DNA of 64,000 nt from Gluconobacter kondonii (GCF_002723995.1 NZ_BEWP01000004.1:62001-126000), one strand, 5' to 3'; positions 7,868 through 17,185 are shown, numbered from the stretch's first letter. The notes: generated from the sequence alone by a model not told the origin. A program made the numbers and translations.

Positions 7868-8842
7868 TCAGGCCGCAACCCGGTTACGAACCCGATCCCA
7901 GAGCTTCGCACCCTTGATAACGACGCGTGCAATCGCCGGGGTTGTCGTCGGCCGCAGCAGCCGCGGATCATAGCCTGCAAAACGACGGTCATTCTCATCC
8001 AGACAGAGCTGCATGAGGTCCGGAATCTTGACGTCCATGGCCGTCATGTCCTTGGCACCCGTGACGGTAAAATTGTTGTCCTGAGTGTGTTCTTCGCCAT
8101 TGTCGTCAATCGAGCGAGCCAGCCCCATGCGCTCATAGGCGAGGAACAGCCACACCCCGATCACACGCATCTCGAACCAAGGCCGCTTCCACACCGGCAT
8201 GGTCGCCCGATGCCAGGCCAGCCAGTTCGCAAACAACAGAATATGACGGCATTCTTCCTGCATTACCGGCTCGAACGTCTCGATCAGTTCCTGTGGAAAC
8301 AGACCGGCCCGCTCGGCGAGGGCAAAGAGTCCGAACGCAAAGAAGCTGTCCACACATTCCGAAAAACCCGTGACCAGATAGGCCCATTCCGTGTCTTTCG
8401 GCGTGATGTACGGAGGCTCCGGCGCCATCGGAATCTTGTAGGCCTCGACCAGCTTGGACAGGACTTCCTTGTGCCGGTTCTCTTCCCATGCATTCCGAGA
8501 AAGAGCGTCCTTCATGTCCGGATCGGTGATCATGTCCGCATAGGCGGCCATACGCAGGCGCGCCTTGCCCTCGGTCTGGACCGCAATATCCCAGATCGGC
8601 AGGGACGTGATGCGATGCAGCGTCTCCGGGTCCAGTTCAGGCCAGTCGATGACGGAGGGCTTGTACGGATTGAACGTATCGCGGAACATCGCAGCGACAG
8701 CCCGCTTGTGTTCTTCCGTACCGGGCTTGAGCGGGCCCTGGATCGGGCTGCTCCAATGGCGCGCTTCGTAATCAACGCGCTCTAGCGTCTTCTCCGACGG
8801 TGCGTCGGGAAGATGGGAATAGATTTCGGCCAGACTTTTCAT
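7868..8842 (-). CDS. Probable ferritin-like di-iron domain protein, function unknown
   Basis: 324 residues, no signal peptide. Two motifs of the E-x-x-H type are spaced as in di-iron four-helix bundles: ENRH (in NAWEENRHKE, about residue 121) and ECRH (in VMQEECRHILLF, about 208). Helical glutamates lie between them (FSECVDSFFAFGLFALAE). This suggests a carboxylate-bridged di-iron centre, either an oxidase/hydroxylase or an iron-binding protein. No closer family is recognised. It ends against the recA terminator and begins about 50 bp after the stop of the ClpP-like gene on the same strand, so the two may share a transcript. Confidence 0.6.
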   Translation of the reverse strand: MKSLAEIYSHLPDAPSEKTLERVDYEARHWSSPIQGPLKPGTEEHKRAVAAMFRDTFNPYKPSVIDWPELDPETLHRITSLPIWDIAVQTEGKARLRMAAYADMITDPDMKDALSRNAWEENRHKEVLSKLVEAYKIPMAPEPPYITPKDTEWAYLVTGFSECVDSFFAFGLFALAERAGLFPQELIETFEPVMQEECRHILLFANWLAWHRATMPVWKRPWFEMRVIGVWLFLAYERMGLARSIDDNGEEHTQDNNFTVTGAKDMTAMDVKIPDLMQLCLDENDRRFAGYDPRLLRPTTTPAIARVVIKGAKLWDRVRNRVAA

Positions 8843-8896
8843 GATGGTCTTCGCGGCGTGCCCGAAGACACGCCGTGCCCCTTGGAGCTTGTAGTT

Positions 8897-9574
8897 TTAC
8901 TTCAGATCGGTCGCGGAGTGGATGATACGGTTCACAAGCCCGTATTCAATCGCTTCCTGCGCCGACATCCAGTAGTTGCGGTCCGTATCCTTGGCGATCT
9001 TTTCGTAGGTCTGCCCGGTTTCTCTGGCGAAAAGACGGTTCAGACGCTCGCGCATCTTGATGATCTCGCGCGCCTCGATGTCGATATCCGTGGCCGGACC
9101 GCGCACCCCGCCCATCGGCTGATGCAGCAGAAAGCGCGTGTTCGGCAGGCAGACGCGCCGCTCAGGACGGCCAGCCGCATAGATCAGCGCGCCAGCGGAG
9201 GCGACCCAGCCGGTCCCGATCATGTTGATCGGCGCAATCGAATCCACGAAGCGGATCATGTCATGGATGGTGTCGCCACTCTCCACATGACCGCCCGGCG
9301 AGTTCACATAGACGTCGATCGGCTTGTCGGACGTTCCGGCCAGCGCCAGCAGACGACCGGTCACATCACGCGCGATCTTGTCGTTGATACCGCCGAAAAT
9401 CAGAACTTTCCGCTGATCGAACAGACGGCCTTCAAGCTCGCTGATCGGGCTGTTCAGCGTCTTGTTGTCTTCCTCGCGGGTTTCGCGCTCCGGAGCATCC
9501 GGCTCGTCATCCAGGCGGGTCGGGTTCATTCTGGTGATATCCATATCGTTTCCAGATCCAGCATGCATCTTCAT
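8897..9574 (-). CDS. ClpP-family serine protease paralogue with Asn at the catalytic Asp position
   Basis: About 225 residues from ATG 9574 (AGGA 8 bases upstream); a TTG at 9610 is possible but lies only 2 bases from its GGAGG. ClpP forms the barrel peptidase that works with ClpX or ClpA. The fold landmarks are present: [16 protein letters not shown], the serine in [11 protein letters not shown], and the histidine in FLLHQPMGG. Aligned by eye with E. coli ClpP, the third catalytic residue (Asp in ERDRFLS) falls on Asn here (DRNYWMS). Listeria ClpP1 has the same change and depends on a second ClpP. The 40-residue N-terminal extension is charged. It probably acts as a partner subunit, or as a low-activity protease. 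Confidence 0.9.
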   Translation of the reverse strand: MKMHAGSGNDMDITRMNPTRLDDEPDAPERETREEDNKTLNSPISELEGRLFDQRKVLIFGGINDKIARDVTGRLLALAGTSDKPIDVYVNSPGGHVESGDTIHDMIRFVDSIAPINMIGTGWVASAGALIYAAGRPERRVCLPNTRFLLHQPMGGVRGPATDIDIEAREIIKMRERLNRLFARETGQTYEKIAKDTDRNYWMSAQEAIEYGLVNRIIHSATDLK

Positions 9575-9751
9575 AGCCCCTATCCTGCGCTTCGTTTTCG
9601 TCGGTGCCAAGTCCTCCTTCCACTTGGAGCGGACAGCACCACTCGCCTTCCCGGTTCCGAACCGCTAGTGTCCGCCATATTTCGATATTCCAAAGACGGC
9701 AGGAACGGCACAGTGGCCTCAGGAAAAAGCAGAGGGAACAGCAGGCAGCCC

Positions 9752-10747
9752 ATGACAGCGGCAACACGCAGAACTGCGGGAAAAATCCCGTTTCTTCTGC
9801 TGATGACCGCGCCACTTCTCTCGGCCTGCCAGCATCAGGACATGACCGACACCGTAACCGGCTGGTGGCACGGCTTTCAGGGCGGCGAAATCGCAAAACT
9901 GCGCGCCCCGCCACCGGGTGAAAATCTGGCCTACCCCCATGTCGGCCGGACCCCCACAGAAGCGCCGAACCTGCCGACCCCGGAGGCGCGCCTGTCGCTG
10001 ACGACCCGCCTTGAAGCGCAGCGCAACCTCGCCCAGCGCGAAAGTGCTGCTCAGGGCGCTCTGCCGACCATCCCGCCGCCACCCAAACCCACACCGGCCG
10101 CCGTAACGACCGCCAACGCCGAACAGAGCGGCATGACCATGACAACCGTTGGCCAGCCGGAGCCCGAAAGCCCGTCGGCCATCAATCCGCCCCCCGACAC
10201 CCCCTCCACGGCCTCTCCTGCGCCAGTTCAGGCACCGGCAAAGAAGCCCCCTGTTCAGGCACAGCCCCCCGCCCCAGAAGCCGAACTTCCTCCCGTGGTG
10301 GCCAAATCCATCCCGCCGACCCCTCCGGGCCAGTTTCCAAAAATCGGAGACCTCCCGCCCCCGCCGCCGCAGTTTCCGGGGTTCGACCTCCCGCGTGACG
10401 CCATGCTGAGCGATCCTGTCCAGCCGGATATCGACACCTCAACACCAGAAGGCACCCTGATCCGCTTTCAGCCCGCCACCGACCACGTCATGGGCAACCC
10501 TCAGGGCGATTACCAGCATATCGTCTCACAGCGCGGCAACCGTCCCCTGACCATCCGGGGCTTCGGCGCTTTCATGAGCGCGGATGCCGCTCTTGCCCCT
10601 GCGGATCAGAACCGCGAAATCGCCCTTGGCCTGCTTCGCGCCCGCGTGGTTGCGCGCGCGCTGATTGAACGTGGTGTTCCTGCCTCCTCCATCATCCTCA
10701 AGGCGGAAGCCATCGGCGACGGCGTGCGCGTCACGATCGGAGGCTAA
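9752..10747 (+). CDS. Proline-rich lipoprotein with OmpA-like C-terminus
   Basis: 331 residues from ATG 9752. The signal peptide ends in lipobox LLSAC (Cys about 27). A long Pro/Ala-rich linker (about 60-215, with runs such as PPPPP) follows. The C-terminal domain of about 100 residues has DQNREIALGLLRARVVARALIERGVPASSI, resembling the helix of OmpA/Pal-type peptidoglycan-binding domains. This architecture suggests an envelope anchor whose linker spans the periplasm. It stands alone between the divergent ClpP-like gene and the alaC promoter region. Exact binding partner unknown. Confidence 0.7.
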   Translation: MTAATRRTAGKIPFLLLMTAPLLSACQHQDMTDTVTGWWHGFQGGEIAKLRAPPPGENLAYPHVGRTPTEAPNLPTPEARLSLTTRLEAQRNLAQRESAAQGALPTIPPPPKPTPAAVTTANAEQSGMTMTTVGQPEPESPSAINPPPDTPSTASPAPVQAPAKKPPVQAQPPAPEAELPPVVAKSIPPTPPGQFPKIGDLPPPPPQFPGFDLPRDAMLSDPVQPDIDTSTPEGTLIRFQPATDHVMGNPQGDYQHIVSQRGNRPLTIRGFGAFMSADAALAPADQNREIALGLLRARVVARALIERGVPASSIILKAEAIGDGVRVTIGG

Positions 10748-10870
10748 CAGGGGGCTGAACCGAGAGGCCGAAAGACACATTGTGAGATCTGTCACAGTCA
10801 GACTGTTCCACTCCTGAAAAAACCTGTCTATCGTCGCCTCTCCCTTTCACCCTCTGCCCCAGAGCTGGTC

Positions 10871-12097
10871 ATGACCGAAGAGTTCCACCGCATCCGCCGC
10901 CTGCCGCCCTACGTGTTCGCTGAAGTGAACAAGGCCAAGGCCGCCGCGCGAGCCGCCGGTGACGACATCATCGATCTGGGCATGGGCAACCCCGACAGCG
11001 CACCGCCCGCGCATGTCGTGCAGAAGCTGATCGAAACGGTCGGCAATCCGCGCGCGCACGGCTATTCCGTCAGCCGCGGCATTCCGGGCTTACGCAAAGC
11101 CATGGCGAACTATTACGAGCGCCGCTTCAACGTCTCGCTGGACCCGGAAACCGAGGTCATCGCAACGCTCGGCTCCAAAGAAGGGCTGGCGAACCTCTCC
11201 GCCGCCATCACGAGCCCCGGCGATACGATCCTCGTCCCGAACCCGTCCTACCCGATCCACCAGTTCGGCTTCATCATCGCCGGAGCCTCCGTCCGCTCGA
11301 TCCCGGCCACACCGGACGAGGACATGCTCCGCGCTCTGGACCGCGCCGTCCGCCATTCCGTGCCCAAGCCCACGGCACTGATCGTCAACTTCCCGTCCAA
11401 TCCGACGGCTTTCGTCGCGAACCTTGATTTCTACAAGGAACTCGTGGCCTTCGCGCGTCGGGAAAACATCTGGATCCTGTCCGATCTGGCTTACGCGGAA
11501 ATCTATTTCAACGAGAACGAACCGCCGCCGTCCCTTCTCGCCGTTCCGGGCGCCAAGGACGTGGCCGTCGAGTTCACGTCCATGTCCAAGACCTACTCCA
11601 TGGCGGGCTGGCGCATGGGCTTTGCGGTCGGTAATCCGAAGCTGATCCAGGCCCTGACACGCATCAAGTCCTACTTGGATTACGGCGCCTTCACGCCCAT
11701 TCAGGTCGCCTCCGTCGCCGCGCTGAACGGCCCGCAGGACTACGTTTCGGAAATCCGTGCCATGTACAAAGACCGCCGGGATGTTCTCCTGCGTGGTCTT
11801 CAGAGTGCCGGATGGGACGTGCCCGTTCCCGCAGGCTCAATGTTCGCCTGGGCCCCTATCCCCCCTGCCTTCGCCGAAATGGGCAGCGTCGCCTTCTCCA
11901 AACTCCTACTCAAGGAAGCCGGGGTTGCGGTTGCACCCGGCCTTGGATTCGGGGAATACGGCGAGGGCTTTGTCCGGATCGGACTTGTCGAAAACACCCA
12001 GCGGCTGCGTCAGGCGACGCGGGCCATCAAGAGCTTCATGACCCGGCACGGCGCCGGGGCCGGAACCGCTGATCTTCTTGGAGCTGCATCATCGTGA
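10871..12097 (+). CDS. alaC: Alanine-forming class I/II aminotransferase (AlaC type)
   Basis: 408 residues. PLP-dependent fold type I enzyme. It has the DLGMGNPDS opening, GYSVSRGIPGLRKAMANYY, NPSYPIHQFG, the Asp-Tyr strand WILSDLAYAEIYF, and the Schiff-base lysine in SMSKTYSMAGWRMGF, followed by a C-terminal arginine in GFVRIGLV. These match the AlaC/YfdZ glutamate-pyruvate aminotransferases. First of four genes alaC-hom-glpX-recJ; its stop overlaps the GTG start of hom by 4 bases, so the two are coupled. Confidence 0.92.
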   Translation: MTEEFHRIRRLPPYVFAEVNKAKAAARAAGDDIIDLGMGNPDSAPPAHVVQKLIETVGNPRAHGYSVSRGIPGLRKAMANYYERRFNVSLDPETEVIATLGSKEGLANLSAAITSPGDTILVPNPSYPIHQFGFIIAGASVRSIPATPDEDMLRALDRAVRHSVPKPTALIVNFPSNPTAFVANLDFYKELVAFARRENIWILSDLAYAEIYFNENEPPPSLLAVPGAKDVAVEFTSMSKTYSMAGWRMGFAVGNPKLIQALTRIKSYLDYGAFTPIQVASVAALNGPQDYVSEIRAMYKDRRDVLLRGLQSAGWDVPVPAGSMFAWAPIPPAFAEMGSVAFSKLLLKEAGVAVAPGLGFGEYGEGFVRIGLVENTQRLRQATRAIKSFMTRHGAGAGTADLLGAASS

Positions 12098-13383
12098 AAC
12101 CACTGCGGATCGGACTGGCTGGACTCGGAACTGTCGGGATCGGTGTCATTCGTCTCCTGCGTGAGAACGCTGACCTGATTACCGCCCGGGCCGGTCGGCC
12201 GATCGAAGTCGTGGCCATCACGGCCCGAGACCGCACGCGCGACCGTGGCACCGACCTGTCCGCCATGCGCTGGCATGACAGCGCCACCGCCGTGGCGCAG
12301 GACCCGGAGATCGACGTGGCCGTCGAACTCATCGGCGGCTCCGAAGGTTCGGCGCATGACATGGTCCGCACCGCGCTCGAACGCGGCCTGCCGGTCGTGA
12401 CCGCCAACAAGGCGCTCGTAGCCCTGCATGGCGACAGCCTCAGCCGCCTGTCCGCGGAAAAGAACGCCCCCCTCCTGTTCGAGGCAGCTGTGGCAGGCGG
12501 CATCCCCGCCATCAAACTCGTGCGCGAAGGTCTGGCCGCAGATCGCCTCCTCAGCGTGGGTGGCATCCTGAACGGGACCTGCAACTACATCCTGACCGAA
12601 ATGCGCGCCACAGGCCGGGATTTCACGGACGTCCTGACCGAAGCACAGGCCAAGGGTTATGCTGAAGCCGAACCCTCCACGGACGTGGATGGCTGGGACA
12701 CCGCCCACAAGCTCGCCATTCTGGCTGGTCTGGCCTTCCGGCCCATCGCGTTCAAGACGCTCTCCGTTCAGGGCATCCGCGACATCACCGCGACAGATCT
12801 GAAATTCGCCGACGAACTCGGATACCGCATCAAGCTTCTCGGCATGGCCAGGCAGGCTGAAAACGGCAGTGTCGCAGCATGGGTCCGCCCCTGCCTCGTT
12901 CCCGCCAAAGCCCCCATCGCCGCCGTCGATGGTGTGTTCAACGCCGTCTCCACACAGGGAGTCTTCAGCGGTCCGATGACCATCTCCGGTCGTGGCGCGG
13001 GCGAAGGCCCGACCGCCAGCGCCGTCGTCGCCGATCTGATCGATCTGGCGCGGGGAACCGCCATTCCGGTGTGGGGCACAACCTCCGTTTCACCCGCTGC
13101 CGACTGCGCCAGTCTCGCTGATTTGAACAGCGCTTTCTATTTACGTCTAAACGTTCAGGACCGTCCGGGCGTAATGGCAGAGCTGACATCGGTTCTCCGG
13201 GACCACGATGTCTCCGTTCACTTTGTTTCCCAGCATGATGCTGCAACCGGATGCGCCGACCTGACAATCATCACCCATCAGGTTCCTGAAAAAGCCATTC
13301 ATGCAGCCGCAACAGCACTCGCCGTCCTTCCTGTCGTGACCGGAAAGCCGCTTGTGCTCAAAATCGAGGATCCCCTTGCGTGA
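12094..13383 (+). CDS. hom: Homoserine dehydrogenase
   Basis: 429 residues from GTG 12094. The N-terminal Rossmann motif GLAGLGTVGIGV is followed by VVTANKALVA, the catalytic-domain signatures GGIPAIKLVREGL and NGTCNYILTEM, and EPSTDVDGWDTAHKLAILA. A C-terminal ACT domain (about 350-425, VQDRPGVMAELTSVLRDHDVSV) would give threonine feedback. It reduces aspartate semialdehyde to homoserine for threonine, methionine and isoleucine synthesis. It overlaps both neighbours by 4 bases. Confidence 0.98.
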   Translation: MKPLRIGLAGLGTVGIGVIRLLRENADLITARAGRPIEVVAITARDRTRDRGTDLSAMRWHDSATAVAQDPEIDVAVELIGGSEGSAHDMVRTALERGLPVVTANKALVALHGDSLSRLSAEKNAPLLFEAAVAGGIPAIKLVREGLAADRLLSVGGILNGTCNYILTEMRATGRDFTDVLTEAQAKGYAEAEPSTDVDGWDTAHKLAILAGLAFRPIAFKTLSVQGIRDITATDLKFADELGYRIKLLGMARQAENGSVAAWVRPCLVPAKAPIAAVDGVFNAVSTQGVFSGPMTISGRGAGEGPTASAVVADLIDLARGTAIPVWGTTSVSPAADCASLADLNSAFYLRLNVQDRPGVMAELTSVLRDHDVSVHFVSQHDAATGCADLTIITHQVPEKAIHAAATALAVLPVVTGKPLVLKIEDPLA

Positions 13384-14381
13384 TCGACCCTCAGAACATC
13401 CCCCCCTATCGCGTCACTGACCGCAACCTTGCCCTTGAGCTCGTCCGCGTGACGGAAGCTGCCGCAATCGCTTCCGCACACTGGACCGGTCGCGGCCAGA
13501 AAAACGAGGCGGACGGCGCAGCCGTACAGGCCATGCGCGCCGCCTTCGACACCGTGGCCATCGACGGCATCGTCACCATCGGCGAAGGCGAGATGGACGA
13601 AGCCCCGATGCTTTATATCGGCGAGAAAGTCGGCTCCGGCGGACCGGCGATGGACATCGCGGTCGATCCGCTCGAAGGCACGAATCTCTGCGCCAAGAGC
13701 CTGCCCAACGCCCTGACAGTCGTGGCGCTGGCCGAACGCGGCAAGTTCCTCCACGCGCCTGACATCTACATGGAAAAGATCGTCGTCGGCCCGGACCTTC
13801 CGGAAGGCGTGGTGGATCTGGACGCCTCGATCGGCAACAATCTCCGCTCGCTGGCCAAGGCCAAGAAGCGCAACGTGTCGGACATGGTCCTGTGCGCGCT
13901 TGACCGTGAAAGACATGAAGAACTGATCGCCTACGCCCGCGAAGCTGGTGCCCGCGTCATGCTCCTCAGCGACGGCGACGTCGCAGCCGCCATCGCAACC
14001 TGCGTAGACGGCGGCGGTGTGGATCTGTACGCCGGTTCCGGTGGCGCTCCCGAAGGCGTTCTGGCCGCCGCAGCCATCCGCTGTATGGAAGGCCAGATGC
14101 AAGGTCGCCTCCTGTTCGAAGACGACACACAGCGTCAGCGCGCCCGCGAAATGGCGAACGGCCTCGACCCGGCCCGCAAGCTCTACCTGCACGATATGGC
14201 CGCCGGCAACGTCCTGTTCTCCGCAACAGGCGTCACATCCGGCCCGCTCCTGAAGGGCGTGGAACGTCCGAGCGCAACCCGTGCCCGCACGCATTCCATC
14301 GTGATGCGTTCAAAATCCCGCACGGTGCGCTATATAGAGAGCCATCACAGCTTCACACCACAGGCAGAACCCGCGTCCTGA
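13380..14381 (+). CDS. glpX: Class II fructose-1,6-bisphosphatase GlpX
   Basis: 333 residues from a GTG that overlaps the hom stop (GTGA). Motifs: HWTGRGQKNEADGAAV, the metal-site segment VTIGEGEMDEAPMLYIGE, and AVDPLEGTNLCAKSLPNAL, all characteristic of GlpX and absent from class I FBPases. It removes the 1-phosphate of fructose-1,6-bisphosphate; some class II enzymes also act on sedoheptulose-1,7-bisphosphate. The enzyme would serve gluconeogenic and pentose-cycle flux. recJ follows 10 bases later. Confidence 0.97.
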   Translation: MIDPQNIPPYRVTDRNLALELVRVTEAAAIASAHWTGRGQKNEADGAAVQAMRAAFDTVAIDGIVTIGEGEMDEAPMLYIGEKVGSGGPAMDIAVDPLEGTNLCAKSLPNALTVVALAERGKFLHAPDIYMEKIVVGPDLPEGVVDLDASIGNNLRSLAKAKKRNVSDMVLCALDRERHEELIAYAREAGARVMLLSDGDVAAAIATCVDGGGVDLYAGSGGAPEGVLAAAAIRCMEGQMQGRLLFEDDTQRQRAREMANGLDPARKLYLHDMAAGNVLFSATGVTSGPLLKGVERPSATRARTHSIVMRSKSRTVRYIESHHSFTPQAEPAS

Positions 14382-14391
14382 ACGGAGAACC

Positions 14392-16191
14392 ATGCTCGCA
14401 GACGATACGGGCGCCGTCCTCGGCGTAACCCGAAGTGCAGGAAACCGCCGCTGGATCTGGCGCGATCCCAGACTGGCGGAAGCAGACAACCGGCTGGCTC
14501 TTGCTCTCGCCCAGCAGGCCAATATTCCTGAGCTTCTGGCCCGTATCCTCTCGGCACGAGGCGTCGCACCCCACGACGCCTCTTCGTTTCTCAATCCCCG
14601 CCTGCGCGACGCCATGCCCGACCCCTCCTGCCTGCAGGACATGGACCGGGCCGCCGAACGCCTCGCACAGGCCGTCCGCAACCGCGAGCATGTTGGCCTG
14701 TTTGGCGACTACGACGTAGACGGCGCCTGCGGCACAGCCCTCGTCTGCGACACGCTGCGCGAACTCGGCTGCACCGTCAGCACCCATATCCCCGACCGCC
14801 TGACCGAAGGCTACGGCCCCAACACCGCAGCTCTCGAAAACCTGCTGTCACAAGGTGCGACCCTGCTTGTCTGCATCGACTGCGGCACGGCTGCGATCGA
14901 TATCCTCAACGGCCTGACAGACCGTGCCGACATCATCGTTCTCGATCACCACAAACCCGACGGAGCCGCCCTGCCGAAAGGCATCGTGGTCAACCCAAAC
15001 CGGCTGGACTGTGCGTCGGGCCTGAACAACATCTGCGCCACGGCCGTCGCATTCCTCACCATGGTCGCCACAATCCGCCTCCTACGCCGCACCAACTGGT
15101 TCGACGACGGGCAGGCCATCCCCGACCTGCTCCAGCGCCTCGACCTCACGGCCCTTGCCACCATCTGCGATGTCATGCCCTTGACCGGCCTGAACCGCGC
15201 TCTTGTCATGCAGGGCCTGCGCGTCATGTCGCGTGGAGAGCGCCTCGGACTGGCCACACTCTCCTCCGTCGCAGGCGTGAAGGAAGAAGCCAGCGCCATG
15301 GCTTGCGGCTTTGCCCTCGGCCCTCGCATCAATGCCGGAGGCCGCATCGCACAGGCGGATCTTGGTCTGAAACTTCTGTTATCCGAAGATGTCGTCGAAG
15401 CCCGCGCCCTCGCCGAACAACTCGACCGCGTCAACCGCCAGCGCCAGACCGTCGAATCCACAATCCTCGACTCCGCCATGGAACAGGCCCAGCAGCAGCT
15501 TGATGCAGGCCATGCCGTCATCTTCCTGCATGGTGAAAACTGGCACCCCGGTGTCGTCGGCATCGTCGCTGGGCGCCTGAAAGAACGCTACAACCGCCCA
15601 GCTCTGGTCGCCGCCCTGACCGATGGCGTCATCAAAGGTTCGGCCCGCTCGGTTCCCGGACTGGACCTCGGAACCGCCATCATCGCCGCCCGACAGAACG
15701 GTCTCCTCCTCACAGGCGGCGGACACGCCATGGCCGCCGGGTTCTCCCTTGCCGCAGAGCGGGCCGAGGAGTTTCACGCCGCCCTGAACGCACAGCTCTC
15801 CACCGCGCTGGCGTTGCCCAAACAGGACGCGCTGAAACTCGACGGCATCATGACACTGGCCGGAGCGTCCATTGCCGTGGCCGATCAGCTCGCGCGACTG
15901 GAACCTTTTGGCCCCGGCAATGAAGAACCGGTCCTCGCCATCAGCAATGTCCGCTGCGTCAAAAGCGAACGGATCGGCAAGGATGGCAACACGCTCCGCG
16001 TCATCCTTCAGGGCGAGGACGGAAACACCCGCCTGCGGGGTCTGGTCTTCCGTGCAGGCGACAAACCCTTCGCCCCCCTGCTGGAAGACCGCTCCATGCC
16101 ACTGCTCCACATCGCGGGCACATTACGCGCTGAAACATGGCAGGAGCGAAAAAATCTATCTTTTTTCATTTCCGACGCAACAGCCGCTTGA
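14392..16191 (+). CDS. recJ: Single-strand DNA exonuclease RecJ
   Basis: 599 residues. DHH-family nuclease: FGDYDVDGACGTA (about 104-116), CIDCG, VLDHHKPDG (the DHH motif), FALGPRINAGGRIAQADLGL, and the DHHA1-domain signature LTGGGHAMAAGFSL. An OB-like C-terminal domain follows. RecJ degrades single-stranded DNA 5' to 3' in recombination and repair. It is the last gene of the alaC-hom-glpX-recJ run and ends 41 bases before the tRNA. Confidence 0.97.
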   Translation: MLADDTGAVLGVTRSAGNRRWIWRDPRLAEADNRLALALAQQANIPELLARILSARGVAPHDASSFLNPRLRDAMPDPSCLQDMDRAAERLAQAVRNREHVGLFGDYDVDGACGTALVCDTLRELGCTVSTHIPDRLTEGYGPNTAALENLLSQGATLLVCIDCGTAAIDILNGLTDRADIIVLDHHKPDGAALPKGIVVNPNRLDCASGLNNICATAVAFLTMVATIRLLRRTNWFDDGQAIPDLLQRLDLTALATICDVMPLTGLNRALVMQGLRVMSRGERLGLATLSSVAGVKEEASAMACGFALGPRINAGGRIAQADLGLKLLLSEDVVEARALAEQLDRVNRQRQTVESTILDSAMEQAQQQLDAGHAVIFLHGENWHPGVVGIVAGRLKERYNRPALVAALTDGVIKGSARSVPGLDLGTAIIAARQNGLLLTGGGHAMAAGFSLAAERAEEFHAALNAQLSTALALPKQDALKLDGIMTLAGASIAVADQLARLEPFGPGNEEPVLAISNVRCVKSERIGKDGNTLRVILQGEDGNTRLRGLVFRAGDKPFAPLLEDRSMPLLHIAGTLRAETWQERKNLSFFISDATAA

Positions 16192-16232
16192 CGCCCTCCA
16201 AAACCCCTTCTATACACCCGCTCACGCCTCCA

Positions 16233-16308
16233 GTCCCGTTCGTCTAGAGGCCTAGGACACTGCCCTTTCACGGCGGCAACACGGGTTCGAATCCCGTACG
16301 GGACACCA
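16233..16308 (+). tRNA. tRNA-Glu (anticodon UUC)
   Basis: A full cloverleaf reads from sequence. The acceptor stem GTCCCGT pairs with ACGGGAC and the CCA end is encoded (16306-16308). The anticodon stem CTGCC/GGCGG encloses loop CTTTCAC with TTC at 16267-16269, and the T arm is ACGGGTTCGAATCCCGT. Length 76 nt. It lies just after recJ and is followed by a weak hairpin. Confidence 0.98.
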
Positions 16309-16324
16309 ATGGCCATAAGCCATT
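16308..16324 (+). terminator. Weak hairpin after tRNA-Glu
   Basis: AATGGC-CATAA-GCCATT forms a perfect 6-bp stem starting at the last base of the CCA end, followed by AT-rich sequence but no long T-run. It may help end or process the tRNA transcript. The rest of the gap to nagB (to 16423) shows no gene. Confidence 0.35.
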
Positions 16325-16423
16325 AATTTATGAGGTACGCTTCTCATATTATTACTTTTGTCACGCATAAGCGTTTCAGATTACGATATGGGCACAGATA
16401 GTTTCTTCAAAAACTAAACGATT

Positions 16424-16445
16424 ATAGATCACTCAACTGATCTAT
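16424..16445 (-). terminator. Probable terminator at the end of the nag operon
   Basis: A perfect 8-bp stem (ATAGATCA/TGATCTAT) with a 6-base loop overlaps the nagB stop codon. On the minus strand it is followed by a short imperfect T-rich tract (TTTAGTTTTTG). The stem is AT-rich, so termination may be incomplete. Confidence 0.5.
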
Positions 16446-17185
16446 CCTTGATGGCAACGCCAGATCCGGGCCGCGGCTTCGTCCAAAATGACTGTCACAT
16501 CGTCATGAAGACGGATCGCCGTGGCACTGACAGCCTCGTTAATCGGACCGTTCAGCGCCTCGTCAACGATCGCCGCCTTGCCCTCACCAACAGCCACCAG
16601 CAGAAGACGGCGCGCTTCCAAGATCGTCCCCACACCCATCGTCAGAGCGCGTTCCGGCACACGCTCCGGATCATCGCCAAACATGCCGCTGTTCTGACGT
16701 CGCGTCACATCATCCAGATGGACAACCCGCGTCCGGCTGTCGAACGCGGAGGGCGGCTCGTTGAAACCGATATGCCCCGTCTCGCCAATGCCCAGAAGCT
16801 GCAACCCGAGGCCGCCAGCCGCGCGAATGGCGGCCTCATAGCGCGCGCACTCAGCCTCCAGATCCACAGCAACACCATTCGGAACATGCCCCTGCCCTGC
16901 GGGCATGTTCACATGCGAAAACAGATGCTCCTGCATGTAATGGCTGTAGGAATTCGGGTCCGTCGGCGGCAGGCCAACATATTCGTCCAGATTGAACGAC
17001 GTCGTGCCGGAAAAATCCAGCGTCCCCGCGTCATGTTGCTGCACCAGAAGCTGGTAAATGCTCTCCATCGTGCGGCCCGTCGCCAATCCCAAAACGGGCG
17101 CCCCAAATCCGCGGATTTCCTCCGCAATCATGTCTGCCGCGGGCTGAAACGCCTGACCGGGCGTGTCCGTAACGATGATTTTCAT
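16442..17185 (-). CDS. nagB: Glucosamine-6-phosphate deaminase
   Basis: 247 residues, typical NagB size. LGLATGRTMESIY is the phosphate loop; FNLDEYVGLPPTDPNSY holds the proton-transfer Asp; GIGETGHIGFNEP holds the His and Glu of the ring-opening triad; GVGTILEA follows. The enzyme converts glucosamine-6-phosphate to fructose-6-phosphate and ammonia. At the position of E. coli Asp141 (GNDGH) this protein has Thr (GETGH), which may affect allostery or rate. Its start overlaps the nagA stop by 4 bases. Last gene of the GlcNAc operon. Confidence 0.95.
   Translation of the reverse strand: MKIIVTDTPGQAFQPAADMIAEEIRGFGAPVLGLATGRTMESIYQLLVQQHDAGTLDFSGTTSFNLDEYVGLPPTDPNSYSHYMQEHLFSHVNMPAGQGHVPNGVAVDLEAECARYEAAIRAAGGLGLQLLGIGETGHIGFNEPPSAFDSRTRVVHLDDVTRRQNSGMFGDDPERVPERALTMGVGTILEARRLLLVAVGEGKAAIVDEALNGPINEAVSATAIRLHDDVTVILDEAAARIWRCHQG

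Noticed and set aside
8813-9751. N-terminal extension of the OmpA-like lipoprotein
   Set aside because: The open frame upstream of 9752 overlaps the ferritin-like and ClpP-like genes on the other strand. The lipobox signal right after ATG 9752 fixes the start there.
16008-16316. Minus-strand open frame covering the tRNA-Glu gene
   Set aside because: The N-terminus (IGVPYGIRTRV) is the well-known false translation across tRNA genes, and the rest is opposite recJ.
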